This document shows positions 1 to 7,432 of a stretch of 17,192 bases of DNA, in pieces. This stretch comes from Legionellales bacterium UBA2469 (lineage in GTDB: Bacteria; Pseudomonadota; Gammaproteobacteria; Legionellales; Legionellaceae). Made by a program: the position numbers and the translations under genes. Each line of letters begins with the position of its first letter. The stretch's first letter is position 1. The notes below the pieces were generated by a model, which was given only the letters and a program-made list of their open reading frames with translations, was not told the DNA's origin and did no database searches. The DNA is taken from NCBI GenBank assembly GCA_002342175.1, contig DDPL01000029.1, forward strand, positions 9,374-26,565. The letters run 5' to 3'.

Positions 1-99
1 GCGGCTGATGGTGCACGCTTATTGAATGAAAGTTCAGTGAATGTTATTTCCGCAAACAGTTTAGATGATGCAGCTCAGAAAATTGTTGCTGCAGTGTAG
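1..99 (+). CDS. sucC: Succinyl-CoA synthetase beta subunit, 3' end only
   Basis: This open frame enters from the left edge and gives 32 residues before TAG. The tail reads AADGARLLNES...DDAAQKIVAAV and resembles the end of gammaproteobacterial SucC, where the protein closes with a D-A-A-Q-x-V-A-A-V type helix. The beta subunit carries the ATP-grasp domain of succinyl-CoA synthetase in the TCA cycle and pairs with SucD. The next gene is sucD, 9 nt downstream with its own Shine-Dalgarno, which supports the call. Only the C-terminus is visible, so catalytic residues cannot be checked. Confidence 0.88.
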   Translation, partial: AADGARLLNESSVNVISANSLDDAAQKIVAAV

Positions 100-108
100 A
101 GGTGAAGC

Positions 109-987
109 ATGAGTATTTTAGTTAATAAATCTACAAAAGTTATTTGCCAGGGTTTTACCGGCAAACAAGGGACATTCCATAGCGAAACAGCCCTTGAATA
201 TGGCACCCAATTGGTTGGTGGCGTCACGCCAGGTAAGGGTGGTCAAAAACATTTGGGCTTGCCTGTATTCAATACTGTTCGTGAAGCAGTGCAAGAGACA
301 GGTGCTGATGCAACCATGATTTATGTACCTGCACCATTTTGCAAAGACTCAATTTTAGAAGCAGCAGATGCTGGTATTCCTTTAATTGTGTGTATTACTG
401 AAGGTGTCCCTGTTCTTGATATGTTGGAAGTGAAACAATATTTATCTCAACATACCTATAGTCGTTTGATTGGACCGAATTGCCCAGGTGTTATTACGCC
501 GGGTGCTTGCAAAATGGGAATTATGCCAGGTTCCATTCATTTGCCTGGGAAAGTGGGTATCGTGTCTCGTTCAGGAACATTAACCTACGAAGCTGTGAAG
601 CAAACTACAGATAAAGGCTTTGGACAAAGTACTTGTGTGGGAATTGGTGGTGACCCAATTCCGGGCAGTAACTTTATTGATATTTTAGCCTTATTTGAAC
701 ACGATCCACAAACCGAAGCAATTATTATGGTTGGTGAAATTGGTGGAACAGCGGAGGAAGAAGCAGCTGAGTTTATTAAATCCAATGTGACCAAGCCAGT
801 TATCTCTTACATCGCCGGTGTAACAGCACCACCTGGGAAACGTATGGGTCATGCGGGTGCAATTATTGCAGGTGGTAAAGGAACAGCGGCTGATAAGTTC
901 AAAGCTTTAGAAGCAGCGGGTGTTAAAACCGTTCGTTCACCTGCAGAACTCGGTAATGCGGTTGCTGAAGTCACCGGTTGGAAATAA
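109..987 (+). CDS. sucD: Succinyl-CoA synthetase alpha subunit
   Basis: SucD binds CoA and carries the phosphorylated histidine of succinyl-CoA synthetase (succinyl-CoA to succinate, with ATP or GTP formation) in the cytosolic TCA cycle. The 292-aa product is close to the usual family length of about 290. The Rossmann CoA-binding domain is at the N-terminus, with [12 protein letters not shown] at residues 15-26. [11 protein letters not shown] lies near 121-131. The phosphohistidine motif [18 protein letters not shown] runs from about 243 to 260, with the active His at 248. The ATG follows GAGGTGA at a normal distance and lies 9 nt after the sucC stop, so sucCD form an operon. No oddities are seen. 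Confidence 0.98.
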   Translation: MSILVNKSTKVICQGFTGKQGTFHSETALEYGTQLVGGVTPGKGGQKHLGLPVFNTVREAVQETGADATMIYVPAPFCKDSILEAADAGIPLIVCITEGVPVLDMLEVKQYLSQHTYSRLIGPNCPGVITPGACKMGIMPGSIHLPGKVGIVSRSGTLTYEAVKQTTDKGFGQSTCVGIGGDPIPGSNFIDILALFEHDPQTEAIIMVGEIGGTAEEEAAEFIKSNVTKPVISYIAGVTAPPGKRMGHAGAIIAGGKGTAADKFKALEAAGVKTVRSPAELGNAVAEVTGWK

Positions 988-990
988 CCA

Positions 991-1638
991 ATGACTTTAC
1001 CATCCGATTTGGCTCATATTCGTCGAGAATATGAGTCAAAACCATTTAATGAAGCAGATTGTCATTCATCTCCTCTACAACAATTTATGCGGTGGTTTGA
1101 GGAATGGCAAGTCGTTAAACCCATAGAACCCACAGCAATGGTTTTATCAACCGTTGATATGCAAGGATACCCTGATAGTCGGGTGGTCTTATTAAAAGGT
1201 TTATGGCAAGAACAATTTTTATTTTATACACATTACTCCAGCACCAAAGGGAAGCAAATTGCACATGAGTCGCATGTGAGTTTAAACTTTTACTGGCCCG
1301 ATTTATCACGTCAAGTTCGCGTTTTAGGTGTTGCAAAACCTTTGCCAACATCGATATCTGATGAATACTTTTCCTCCCGTCCCTTTGCGAGCCAATGTAG
1401 TGCTGTTGTATCGCCACAAAGCCAGGAGATTTCATCTCGAGATGAGTTGGAATTGAACCTAAATGCTTACATGAATTCTCATCAAGGAGAATCGATTGTG
1501 CGCCCCGAACATTGGGGTGGCTACGGTGTTACCCCGACCAAGATTGAATTTTGGCAAGGCCGTGTTCAACGCTTACACGACAGAATTCAATATACCAAAG
1601 AAGGCGAAAACTGGGCAATTCGCCGTTTAGCGCCTTAA
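991..1638 (+). CDS. pdxH: Pyridoxamine 5'-phosphate oxidase
   Basis: PdxH is an FMN-dependent cytosolic oxidase that converts pyridoxine or pyridoxamine 5'-phosphate to pyridoxal 5'-phosphate, the last step of vitamin B6 synthesis and salvage. The product has 215 aa; E. coli PdxH has 218. FMN-binding segments include SRVVLLKGL (63-71) and FYTHYSSTKGKQI (78-90). The family signature IEFWQGRVQRLHDR is at 185-198, and the chain ends in the typical RRLAP. The ATG is 3 nt after the sucD stop and has no clear Shine-Dalgarno of its own, so it is probably translated by coupling from sucD. The gene ends convergently with a minus-strand gene 13 nt away. Confidence 0.97.
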   Translation: MTLPSDLAHIRREYESKPFNEADCHSSPLQQFMRWFEEWQVVKPIEPTAMVLSTVDMQGYPDSRVVLLKGLWQEQFLFYTHYSSTKGKQIAHESHVSLNFYWPDLSRQVRVLGVAKPLPTSISDEYFSSRPFASQCSAVVSPQSQEISSRDELELNLNAYMNSHQGESIVRPEHWGGYGVTPTKIEFWQGRVQRLHDRIQYTKEGENWAIRRLAP

Positions 1639-1662
1639 ATGGTTCGATTTTCTAGACCATTT
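1637..1662. terminator. Weak hairpin between convergent genes
   Basis: AAATGGT (1637-1643) and ACCATTT (1656-1662) can pair as a 7-bp stem with a 12-nt loop, between pdxH and the convergent minus-strand gene whose stop codon lies in the loop region. There is no proper T run on either side, so this is at best a weak bidirectional terminator. Confidence 0.25.
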
Positions 1663-3271
1663 GGAAAGGGAACCGGTCTGTAATGTCGTGTGTTTCGTCT
1701 AATTTATATGAATTCTTCAATTGTTGCTCTAAGTTCTCAATGATTTCTAATTTTTCTTTTAAAGACAAATACGCTGATTTGAATGGCGCTTTTTGGTTTT
1801 CTGGTAAATTACAATATATTGAATACAATTGCATAATTGTCGTATTGGTTTCTTTTTTATCATCTTGTAAACGTGAGGTAACAATTTGAAACATGTGCTC
1901 TGGCTCTACCCCGGAAAACTTTAAATCCTGCCATTCATTTAAGAGTTGTTCACGAAATTCTAAATTCTCTTTACGGTTGAGTATTTGATGATTATTAAGG
2001 GAATTCGTGGATTTTTGGTAGGAGCGTTCAATGCTATCACATTGTTCAAGACATAAGACATAGTAGTCTGTAATATCATGAGCTAAGTCTTTTGATTTCA
2101 TGCCATGAATTAATTTTTGGCTAGGCTCATATTGACTGGTTGCATAAACTGAACCATAAAACCATTCAATAAAGTTTAAATACATATAATTTTTGATTTG
2201 AATATATTGGCTGGCGACAACAATTGAAAAATACAATGCCGGAATAAAAAAGATATATTCAATTAAAAGGTGATACGCAAGTGGTAGAATGGCAGCATAA
2301 CCCAATGCTAAAACCATGGACATGATTATAAATGGCATAAAAGCTCGAATACAAATCATGATGATGTTTTCTTCAGACTGGGCAAGCTCAACGTATTCGT
2401 AAAAAAAAGGCCGTAAGGGTTTAAACAAAGCTTGCCAGACACTCATGACCGAGTGTATCGATTTCCGATTGATATGATAATTATAATAATCAAACACATT
2501 AATTATAGGTAGACCTGGCGTTTCAAAGCTACTTCCCAAGATGATATTATCTGATGAAATGCCTAATAATCGATAAAAAACATGTGCACTTAACATTTCA
2601 TTCATGTATTTTTTTAAGGAAAATAACAAAGGTTTAAACCAGTCTTGTATATAGTGAGTAACGGGTGGTATGAATTCCATAATATTGAATTGATTATTTC
2701 CCCAGTCCTGGTTAAGCATCTTCAATAAATATTTATTGCTTTCTTCAATGTTTAATTGGTTATTTTTGATGTGTAAATGGATATCAAAATGAAATTTTGA
2801 GGAAAGCGTTTTAAATAAAAAACCAAACGTTTCTTGATGATCTGCTAATAATTTTGCATGAATGGTTTGCATTTCTGAACTCGTATCTTCTACAAAGGAT
2901 TGTAACCAATCCTTTGGAAAGGGAAGCCGAGTGTAGGGTGCTTTTAAAATACAATTTATTTCAGCATCTGAAAGTATCTCAAGGTTGATGCCAATTTTAT
3001 TGATATTGGTGATGAAGATTTCTGTTGTCAATTCTAAAAATGCTGGATGTGAAACCAGGATATTCTTTATTGTTTTCTCATTTGTTATGCGTTGATAGAT
3101 TGCTACCTTATTTAAGGTTGGGTCTAGATGAAAAGTATCATTTCCTACAAGCCATTTTAGTAACTGAGGCGTGTCTCGAAGTTTATCAATAAATATTGCT
3201 TGTCTTTCTTCACTAAGGCAAGCAAAGTCAGGAATCATTTTTATCAATTTATAATTGATATTTTTTGTCAT
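1652..3271 (-). CDS. Hypothetical protein with a central two-helix membrane segment
   Basis: I do not recognise this 539-aa protein. The N-terminal 300 residues look mostly helical and polar, for example LSEERQAIFIDKLRDTPQLL at 19-38. A strongly hydrophobic stretch at about 303-357 is long enough for two transmembrane helices. The remaining 180 residues are polar, helical and charged, with probable coiled coil near 505-525 (LKEKLEIIENLEQQLK). No signal peptide is visible. The start is well supported: AGGAGG sits 6 nt upstream of the ATG, and a good promoter lies about 90 nt upstream. It is convergent with pdxH. The architecture and position beside other orphans suggest a membrane-active accessory protein, possibly an effector. 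That is inference only. Confidence 0.75.
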   Translation of the reverse strand: MTKNINYKLIKMIPDFACLSEERQAIFIDKLRDTPQLLKWLVGNDTFHLDPTLNKVAIYQRITNEKTIKNILVSHPAFLELTTEIFITNINKIGINLEILSDAEINCILKAPYTRLPFPKDWLQSFVEDTSSEMQTIHAKLLADHQETFGFLFKTLSSKFHFDIHLHIKNNQLNIEESNKYLLKMLNQDWGNNQFNIMEFIPPVTHYIQDWFKPLLFSLKKYMNEMLSAHVFYRLLGISSDNIILGSSFETPGLPIINVFDYYNYHINRKSIHSVMSVWQALFKPLRPFFYEYVELAQSEENIIMICIRAFMPFIIMSMVLALGYAAILPLAYHLLIEYIFFIPALYFSIVVASQYIQIKNYMYLNFIEWFYGSVYATSQYEPSQKLIHGMKSKDLAHDITDYYVLCLEQCDSIERSYQKSTNSLNNHQILNRKENLEFREQLLNEWQDLKFSGVEPEHMFQIVTSRLQDDKKETNTTIMQLYSIYCNLPENQKAPFKSAYLSLKEKLEIIENLEQQLKNSYKLDETHDITDRFPFQMV

Positions 3272-3359
3272 GTATGACCTCCTGGGACATTGGAAAACAT
3301 ATGATCTTGGTTACGTGGAAATCCTTGGTATTCTTTATCCGACAGGGAAATGATTTCAT

Positions 3360-3387
3360 ATTATACATGATGAATTTATTTTATCAA
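3360..3387 (-). promoter_or_regulatory. Sigma70-type promoter for the 539-aa membrane protein
   Basis: On the minus strand, TTGATA (3387-3382) is followed by a 16-nt spacer and a perfect TATAAT (3365-3360). Transcription would begin near 3352, giving a leader of about 80 nt before the ATG at 3271. Both hexamers are close to consensus, but no transcript evidence is available. Confidence 0.5.
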
Positions 3388-3422
3388 CAATAAGGCACGA
3401 TTTTTGCTGAATAATGCGCATA

Positions 3423-3451
3423 TTGTAGTCAAGCTGATGATTGTGTATGAT
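3423..3451 (+). promoter_or_regulatory. Possible promoter upstream of the interrupted ORF
   Basis: TTGTAG, a 17-nt spacer and TATGAT lie about 45 nt upstream of the ATG at 3498. The -10 matches consensus at five of six positions and the -35 at three. It would drive the amber-interrupted reading frame and is divergent from the promoter at 3360-3387. The match is modest. Confidence 0.3.
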
Positions 3452-3497
3452 TTCGCATGCCAAAATCACACCTTTTGATTTTAAATTTTGTACAAGC

Positions 3498-3902
3498 ATG
3501 CCTCAATTACTTGAACACATACGACAAAAGGTAAAAGGACTTGAAAGTGTGTTTGATAAGGTCCTGGGTGATTGTAATTTCCAATCACCTCAAAAGCGAT
3601 CCTAGCAGGCGTTAGAGATTATCTCTCTTCGAGAAATACATCGTATTGATCATTTATTATGGGTCAGAGCGATGCCCGCGTTTATTTGTTTGCAAAGAAA
3701 TGCACTAGACGTTATTACGAAACTTCCTAAACATTCTTATTATCTGGCTCGATTAACCATGTCTTTGTTTATTGGAGATTTAACGTCTTATCGATTGGGT
3801 CACGATGTTTGTATTTACATCGCAATGTTTTTAGATTGCATTCCGGATATGTTCCAATTGCAATTGATGCAAGGAGGAATTCTAAGACGAGGACTTGGTT
3901 AA
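3498..3902 (+). pseudogene. Hypothetical ORF interrupted by a single in-frame amber codon
   Basis: An open frame from ATG 3498 (or 3447, same frame) reaches TAG at 3603-3605, then continues in the same frame with no further stop to TAA at 3900-3902. Both halves look protein-like. The first has MPQLLEHIRQKVKGLESVFD. The second opens QALEIISLREIHRIDHLLW and contains hydrophobic segments YYLARLTMSLFIG and IYIAMFLDCIPDMF. The full frame is about 135 codons, or about 152 from ATG 3447. I recognise no family. No Shine-Dalgarno precedes either ATG. The simplest reading is a decaying gene broken by one nonsense mutation; two small genes or a chance ORF are alternatives. The bases on either side (3272-3446 and 3903-4082) hold only promoter-like elements and AT-rich spacer. 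Confidence 0.45.
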
Positions 3903-3963
3903 ATTTTTTTAAAAACACAATATATAGGGTTTTGTAGACATAATCATCATATCCATACCGATA

Positions 3964-3992
3964 TTGTCAAAAAAGTGTAAAGTTTCTATAAA
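3964..3992 (+). promoter_or_regulatory. Sigma70-type promoter for the RMF-like gene
   Basis: TTGTCA (3964-3969), a 17-nt spacer and TATAAA (3987-3992) each match consensus at five of six positions. The start would be near 3999, leaving a leader of about 84 nt before the ATG at 4083. Confidence 0.55.
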
Positions 3993-4082
3993 AAGCATTT
4001 TTTTAAATCAAATTTAGGTAAACTATTTAAATCGGGATATGAAATTTGTATTGTTCTTCCCCCCTTAACCAGGAGCAAAAAA

Positions 4083-4427
4083 ATGGAAAACGATGCAATC
4101 GCACTTATGAGACTAAAACTAAATATTGAAAATCCAAATTATGAAGAATGTTATGTGGATGGATATGCATGTGGATTAGCTGACATTCATGAGCAATCGA
4201 ATCCATTTGAAGAAAATACAGCTGAATTTGAGTATTGGTCAGATGGTTGGTGGGATGCCATGTATGAACAAAAACCATTATTTACCCTAGATGGGGCAAA
4301 TATTGATTCACAACCCAAAGCGCATGAACATCGACTTTCAGATTTCATCGTTACTTTTCTAGAAATATCCGGTGTTATCGCGGTTTCAACGCTTTTAGGT
4401 TATCAACTATGGGAACTTGTCGCTTAA
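4083..4427 (+). CDS. Small membrane protein with an RMF-like motif
   Basis: This 114-aa protein starts at an ATG preceded by AGGAG with 7-nt spacing. Residues 27-60 follow the pattern of ribosome modulation factor, with GY..G at 27-31, NPF at 40-42, and W-x-x-G-W-x-D-A-M at 52-60. E. coli RMF has GYQAG, CPY and WLGGWREAM at nearly the same spacing. Unlike RMF, which is short and basic, this N-terminal part is acidic, and a C-terminal segment (about 87-110, FIVTFLEISGVIAVSTLLGY) looks like one transmembrane helix. RMF dimerises ribosomes in stationary phase; whether this protein touches ribosomes is unknown, and its acidity argues against direct rRNA binding. It has its own promoter and terminator, so it is a single-gene unit. 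Confidence 0.8.
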   Translation: MENDAIALMRLKLNIENPNYEECYVDGYACGLADIHEQSNPFEENTAEFEYWSDGWWDAMYEQKPLFTLDGANIDSQPKAHEHRLSDFIVTFLEISGVIAVSTLLGYQLWELVA

Positions 4428-4442
4428 GACGTTCCCATTTTA
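4411..4442 (+). terminator. Terminator overlapping the end of the RMF-like gene
   Basis: GGGAAC and GTTCCC pair, and after a 2-nt bulge GTC and GAC extend the stem, with a 6-nt loop (GCTTAA) that contains most of the TAA stop codon. The stem is followed by ATTTTAT. The shape and T tract fit an intrinsic terminator that begins inside the last codons. Confidence 0.6.
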
Positions 4443-4452
4443 TACACATTTC

Positions 4453-4481
4453 TTGCTGAAATATTTAAAAAAACATATAAT
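4453..4481 (+). promoter_or_regulatory. Sigma70-type promoter for the DUF4116-like gene
   Basis: TTGCTG (4453-4458), a 17-nt spacer and a perfect TATAAT (4476-4481) precede the 484-aa gene. The start would be near 4488 with a leader of about 40 nt. A dyad at 4481-4500 overlaps the predicted start point. Confidence 0.5.
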
Positions 4482-4528
4482 TGATGCAATTATGTATCAA
4501 AACCTAGTTTTTCTACTTGAGGATGTGT

Positions 4529-5983
4529 ATGGATAATAGTAAAGAATATGATTCATTTCTTCTGGATCCAACGATTTTACCAAATCGTTCTACGGATATT
4601 TCCCCTGAAACTTATGCTGATCCCAATGAACTTGATTTACTAACGTTATTTCAAGTGAACAAAGATGAATCAGATTCAGATGATAAAAGAGAATCAGGCT
4701 ATTCAACACCAATAGAAGAAATCCCAGCATACCAACAATTAAAATTTAATTTATACAATTCTCCGACTTTAATTTTAGAAGCTTTAGAAAGAGAAAGTCT
4801 AGAGAGTGAAAAAGAGACTATTTTACAAAATCTCGGTGAGGAACTAAAAAATAATGCTGCATTTTTTAAAAATAACAAGATATCATTACGATATGCAGGT
4901 CCAGGTGTATTCACTAATAATGAATTGATTCAAACGAGTATATTTCGATCCCCTGACGAATATGAATTCTTACCAAAAGAACTGCAAAAAGATGAAAGTA
5001 TCATTGATACAATGTTATTTTTGGTGCAGGAAAATAGGGTGTCGATTAGTATAATTTATAAACTCTGCGAACAAATTCTTATCCTACACGACGAGAAATT
5101 AATACTTGAAAATCAAGGTGCTAATATTCTACGATTAGAATTCTTGTTTAAAATTTTATCGGATGATGAGTATAAGACTAATTTTATTAGGTCCTATGTT
5201 CATTGCTATCGAATGTTACCCTTATACTATAAAAATGATTCGACGATTGCATTATTGGCCTTTCATACCGATAATTCGATTTGTGAATACCTGCCTATTG
5301 AGCTTTTAGAAAACAAAGACTTTGTTTTAGAGGCTCTTACGATGAGAAAAGATGTTCCAATATCTGATTTGATTCGTGGGCTAAATGCGAAGGATATGCT
5401 GGATTTGTTAGTTGGAGATATAATTGCATTCGATGATATCCTACAGATTAAATTAGATGACAACACTCTTCATCCTCTCATGAACCCGCAATTAATTAAA
5501 TGCGTGCTGAAAAGGTACAATAAAGAACCTGGATTTGAAGGTTTGCTTGAAAAAATGAAGCCTTACATTCATGACAAACCAAACGCCCTTTATCATCTAA
5601 TTTTAATAAACCCTTTATATTGTAGATTTGCATCAGAAAAATTATTGAATGATAAAAATTTTATGTGCCTTGCCATTTACATCAATATGGATTGTTTAGA
5701 TTTTGTTGGCCAGCAATTACAACAAGATAAATCCTTTCAAAACAGTGTTTATAAAATGACCAATAATTATATATTGGAGCTTATTGCAAAAACAACGCTT
5801 TGTTTAGGGCTTTCAGCATTAGGCATGATTGTGTTAACTCAAATGGTTACTTTACCCTTTTTATTGATTGCAGCAGCTTCGGTTGTCACGGGATTGTGCG
5901 CCTCAGGATTTTTTGCCAATAAAATATTTGAAAATTATCATGTTCAAAATCAATATCAATACCAATTAGATATATATATTTAA
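4529..5983 (+). CDS. Repeat protein with DUF4116-like units and a C-terminal membrane hairpin
   Basis: This is a 484-aa protein of unknown function. The start at ATG 4529 is chosen because GAGG lies 6 nt upstream; an ATG at 4523 and a TTG at 4517 are in frame but too close to that site. Residues 1-65 are acidic and probably disordered. Several segments repeat a DUF4116-like pattern, Y-x-x-LP-x-EL-x-x-(D/N)-K/E-x-(F/I): YEFLPKELQKDESIIDTML near 145, CEYLPIELLENKDFVLEAL near 252, YCRFASEKLLNDKNFMCLAI near 364 and DFVGQQLQQDKSFQNSVY near 391. Residues 419-437 and 441-463 are two hydrophobic helices. DUF4116 repeats are common in proteins of amoeba-associated bacteria, so an effector role is plausible but unproven. 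Its stop codon overlaps that of the convergent neighbour by 4 nt. Confidence 0.78.
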   Translation: MDNSKEYDSFLLDPTILPNRSTDISPETYADPNELDLLTLFQVNKDESDSDDKRESGYSTPIEEIPAYQQLKFNLYNSPTLILEALERESLESEKETILQNLGEELKNNAAFFKNNKISLRYAGPGVFTNNELIQTSIFRSPDEYEFLPKELQKDESIIDTMLFLVQENRVSISIIYKLCEQILILHDEKLILENQGANILRLEFLFKILSDDEYKTNFIRSYVHCYRMLPLYYKNDSTIALLAFHTDNSICEYLPIELLENKDFVLEALTMRKDVPISDLIRGLNAKDMLDLLVGDIIAFDDILQIKLDDNTLHPLMNPQLIKCVLKRYNKEPGFEGLLEKMKPYIHDKPNALYHLILINPLYCRFASEKLLNDKNFMCLAIYINMDCLDFVGQQLQQDKSFQNSVYKMTNNYILELIAKTTLCLGLSALGMIVLTQMVTLPFLLIAAASVVTGLCASGFFANKIFENYHVQNQYQYQLDIYI

Positions 5984-7392
5984 TATTTGAGACTTAATTG
6001 TGAACTAGAGGGTTTCAGTAACCCTTTTAGTTTTTCAACTTGGGTTTTAATTATTTCTATTTGAGTTAATTGAGTTTGTTGCTTTTCTTTAAATGCTAGG
6101 GATACCCCATTAATTTCCTTTTGGATTTCCTCAATTAATCTAGGAATTTCTGTTGGGGATTGAACGGCGATTTTTATTCGTTGTTGGTCATAATTCTCGG
6201 CATGTAATGGAATTGGAAATAAGCTCCGTCCAGTATGTGCAGAATGAAGATGCTCGACGATGGGAAGCAACAAGTGTTTTTGTATGTTTTGAATTTGCGT
6301 TGTAAGTTTGGTTTTCTGTTCAAATAAATTTGATTGTAAGTTTTTTAATGCGAGAAGAGCATTTCCATCACCATTCATGATTTTGCTATAAAGGCCCAGT
6401 AATTCCTCTCGTTTGTCTTTGGTAATATTTGAAAGATACGGCAGTTCGGCAATGACATCATGCAGACGCTCGCGCATTATTTTATAGCATGCGAAGAATA
6501 AACCGATATGATTGAGGCAGGGTTCAATTTCATTTTCGGTCTTTTGTATCCCTTTTAACTCAACATTTTGCTGTGATTGATGGATGTATTGTTCATATAA
6601 ATGCAATTCACTGTGTAGATAATTAAGCCGTTCCGAGGGGGCATGATGAGCAGCAAAAGTGAGATATTCCTTTTCTAAGGATTCCAAATGTTCTGTTAGG
6701 AATTCGAGGTAACTGAATATGAATGATTGTAATGGAATTTCGAGAGAGACCAGTTTGTCTAAATCATCAAAAGTAAGTCCTGTATTTTTAGCATAAATAA
6801 ATCTTGCATCCTCAGATATGGGAACAATTTGGCAATGGGGATGAAATTGATGGATGTTGAATGGTTCGGATTCAGAATAACCGATGTGTTTTTGAATGAA
6901 GGGTAGAATTAGATTTGGATCATGCGGACTGTTCGAAAAATAATGATTCAGTTGAATGATGAGCATGTCTAAGATATTACTTTTTCCATAACAAAACTGT
7001 TTTAATTCAGGGTCAAAAGGACCTAAACATATGATATCGGGTTTGGTCATGCTTCGATTGGCATCTAAAATAGATAATAGAGAATCCTGTTCGCGATAAG
7101 AGTGGGATTGTTCGAGAAGCAAATTGTGTAATTCTTCAGGGGCAACATGGAGGGTATAACTCTTATAGGGTTGAGTCTCATCTTTTGAAAATACACTATC
7201 TTTATCCCATCCATTTTTTCCAGAAAATTTTATTAAACCTTGTTCAAGATCTTTGAAGAGTTGAACAGCGGTTCCAGGTTCAAAGACCATTTTTAATTGA
7301 TGGTTACAATCCAAGCCAATCCAGGGATATCGATGTTTTTTTTCAATACTGTTTCGAATCCCTTCTAACAGAATTTTGACAAATTTCTCCAT
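5980..7392 (-). CDS. Hypothetical coiled-coil protein downstream of the SseB-family gene
   Basis: I do not recognise this 470-aa soluble protein. It has no signal peptide and no membrane segment. The N-terminal part is mixed alpha/beta (RYPWIGLDCNHQLKMVFEPG at about 22-41). From about 235 onward it is long-helical, with likely coiled coils near 245-290 and in the C-terminal 60 residues (IPRLIEEIQKEINGVSLAFK onward). The ATG lacks a clear Shine-Dalgarno. It lies 40 nt downstream of the SseB-family gene on the same strand with no terminator between, so the two are probably co-transcribed and may act together. Its TAA overlaps the TAA of the convergent gene. Confidence 0.75.
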   Translation of the reverse strand: MEKFVKILLEGIRNSIEKKHRYPWIGLDCNHQLKMVFEPGTAVQLFKDLEQGLIKFSGKNGWDKDSVFSKDETQPYKSYTLHVAPEELHNLLLEQSHSYREQDSLLSILDANRSMTKPDIICLGPFDPELKQFCYGKSNILDMLIIQLNHYFSNSPHDPNLILPFIQKHIGYSESEPFNIHQFHPHCQIVPISEDARFIYAKNTGLTFDDLDKLVSLEIPLQSFIFSYLEFLTEHLESLEKEYLTFAAHHAPSERLNYLHSELHLYEQYIHQSQQNVELKGIQKTENEIEPCLNHIGLFFACYKIMRERLHDVIAELPYLSNITKDKREELLGLYSKIMNGDGNALLALKNLQSNLFEQKTKLTTQIQNIQKHLLLPIVEHLHSAHTGRSLFPIPLHAENYDQQRIKIAVQSPTEIPRLIEEIQKEINGVSLAFKEKQQTQLTQIEIIKTQVEKLKGLLKPSSSQLSLKY

Positions 7393-7432
7393 TTGATGCC
7401 CAAATTGGTATGCATAAATACATTATAGACCA

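Noticed and set aside
3672..3902. Stand-alone 76-aa gene starting at ATG 3672
   Set aside because: The frame is open upstream to 3606 with plausible protein sequence and no ribosome site precedes 3672, so it is better read as the 3' part of an interrupted ORF.
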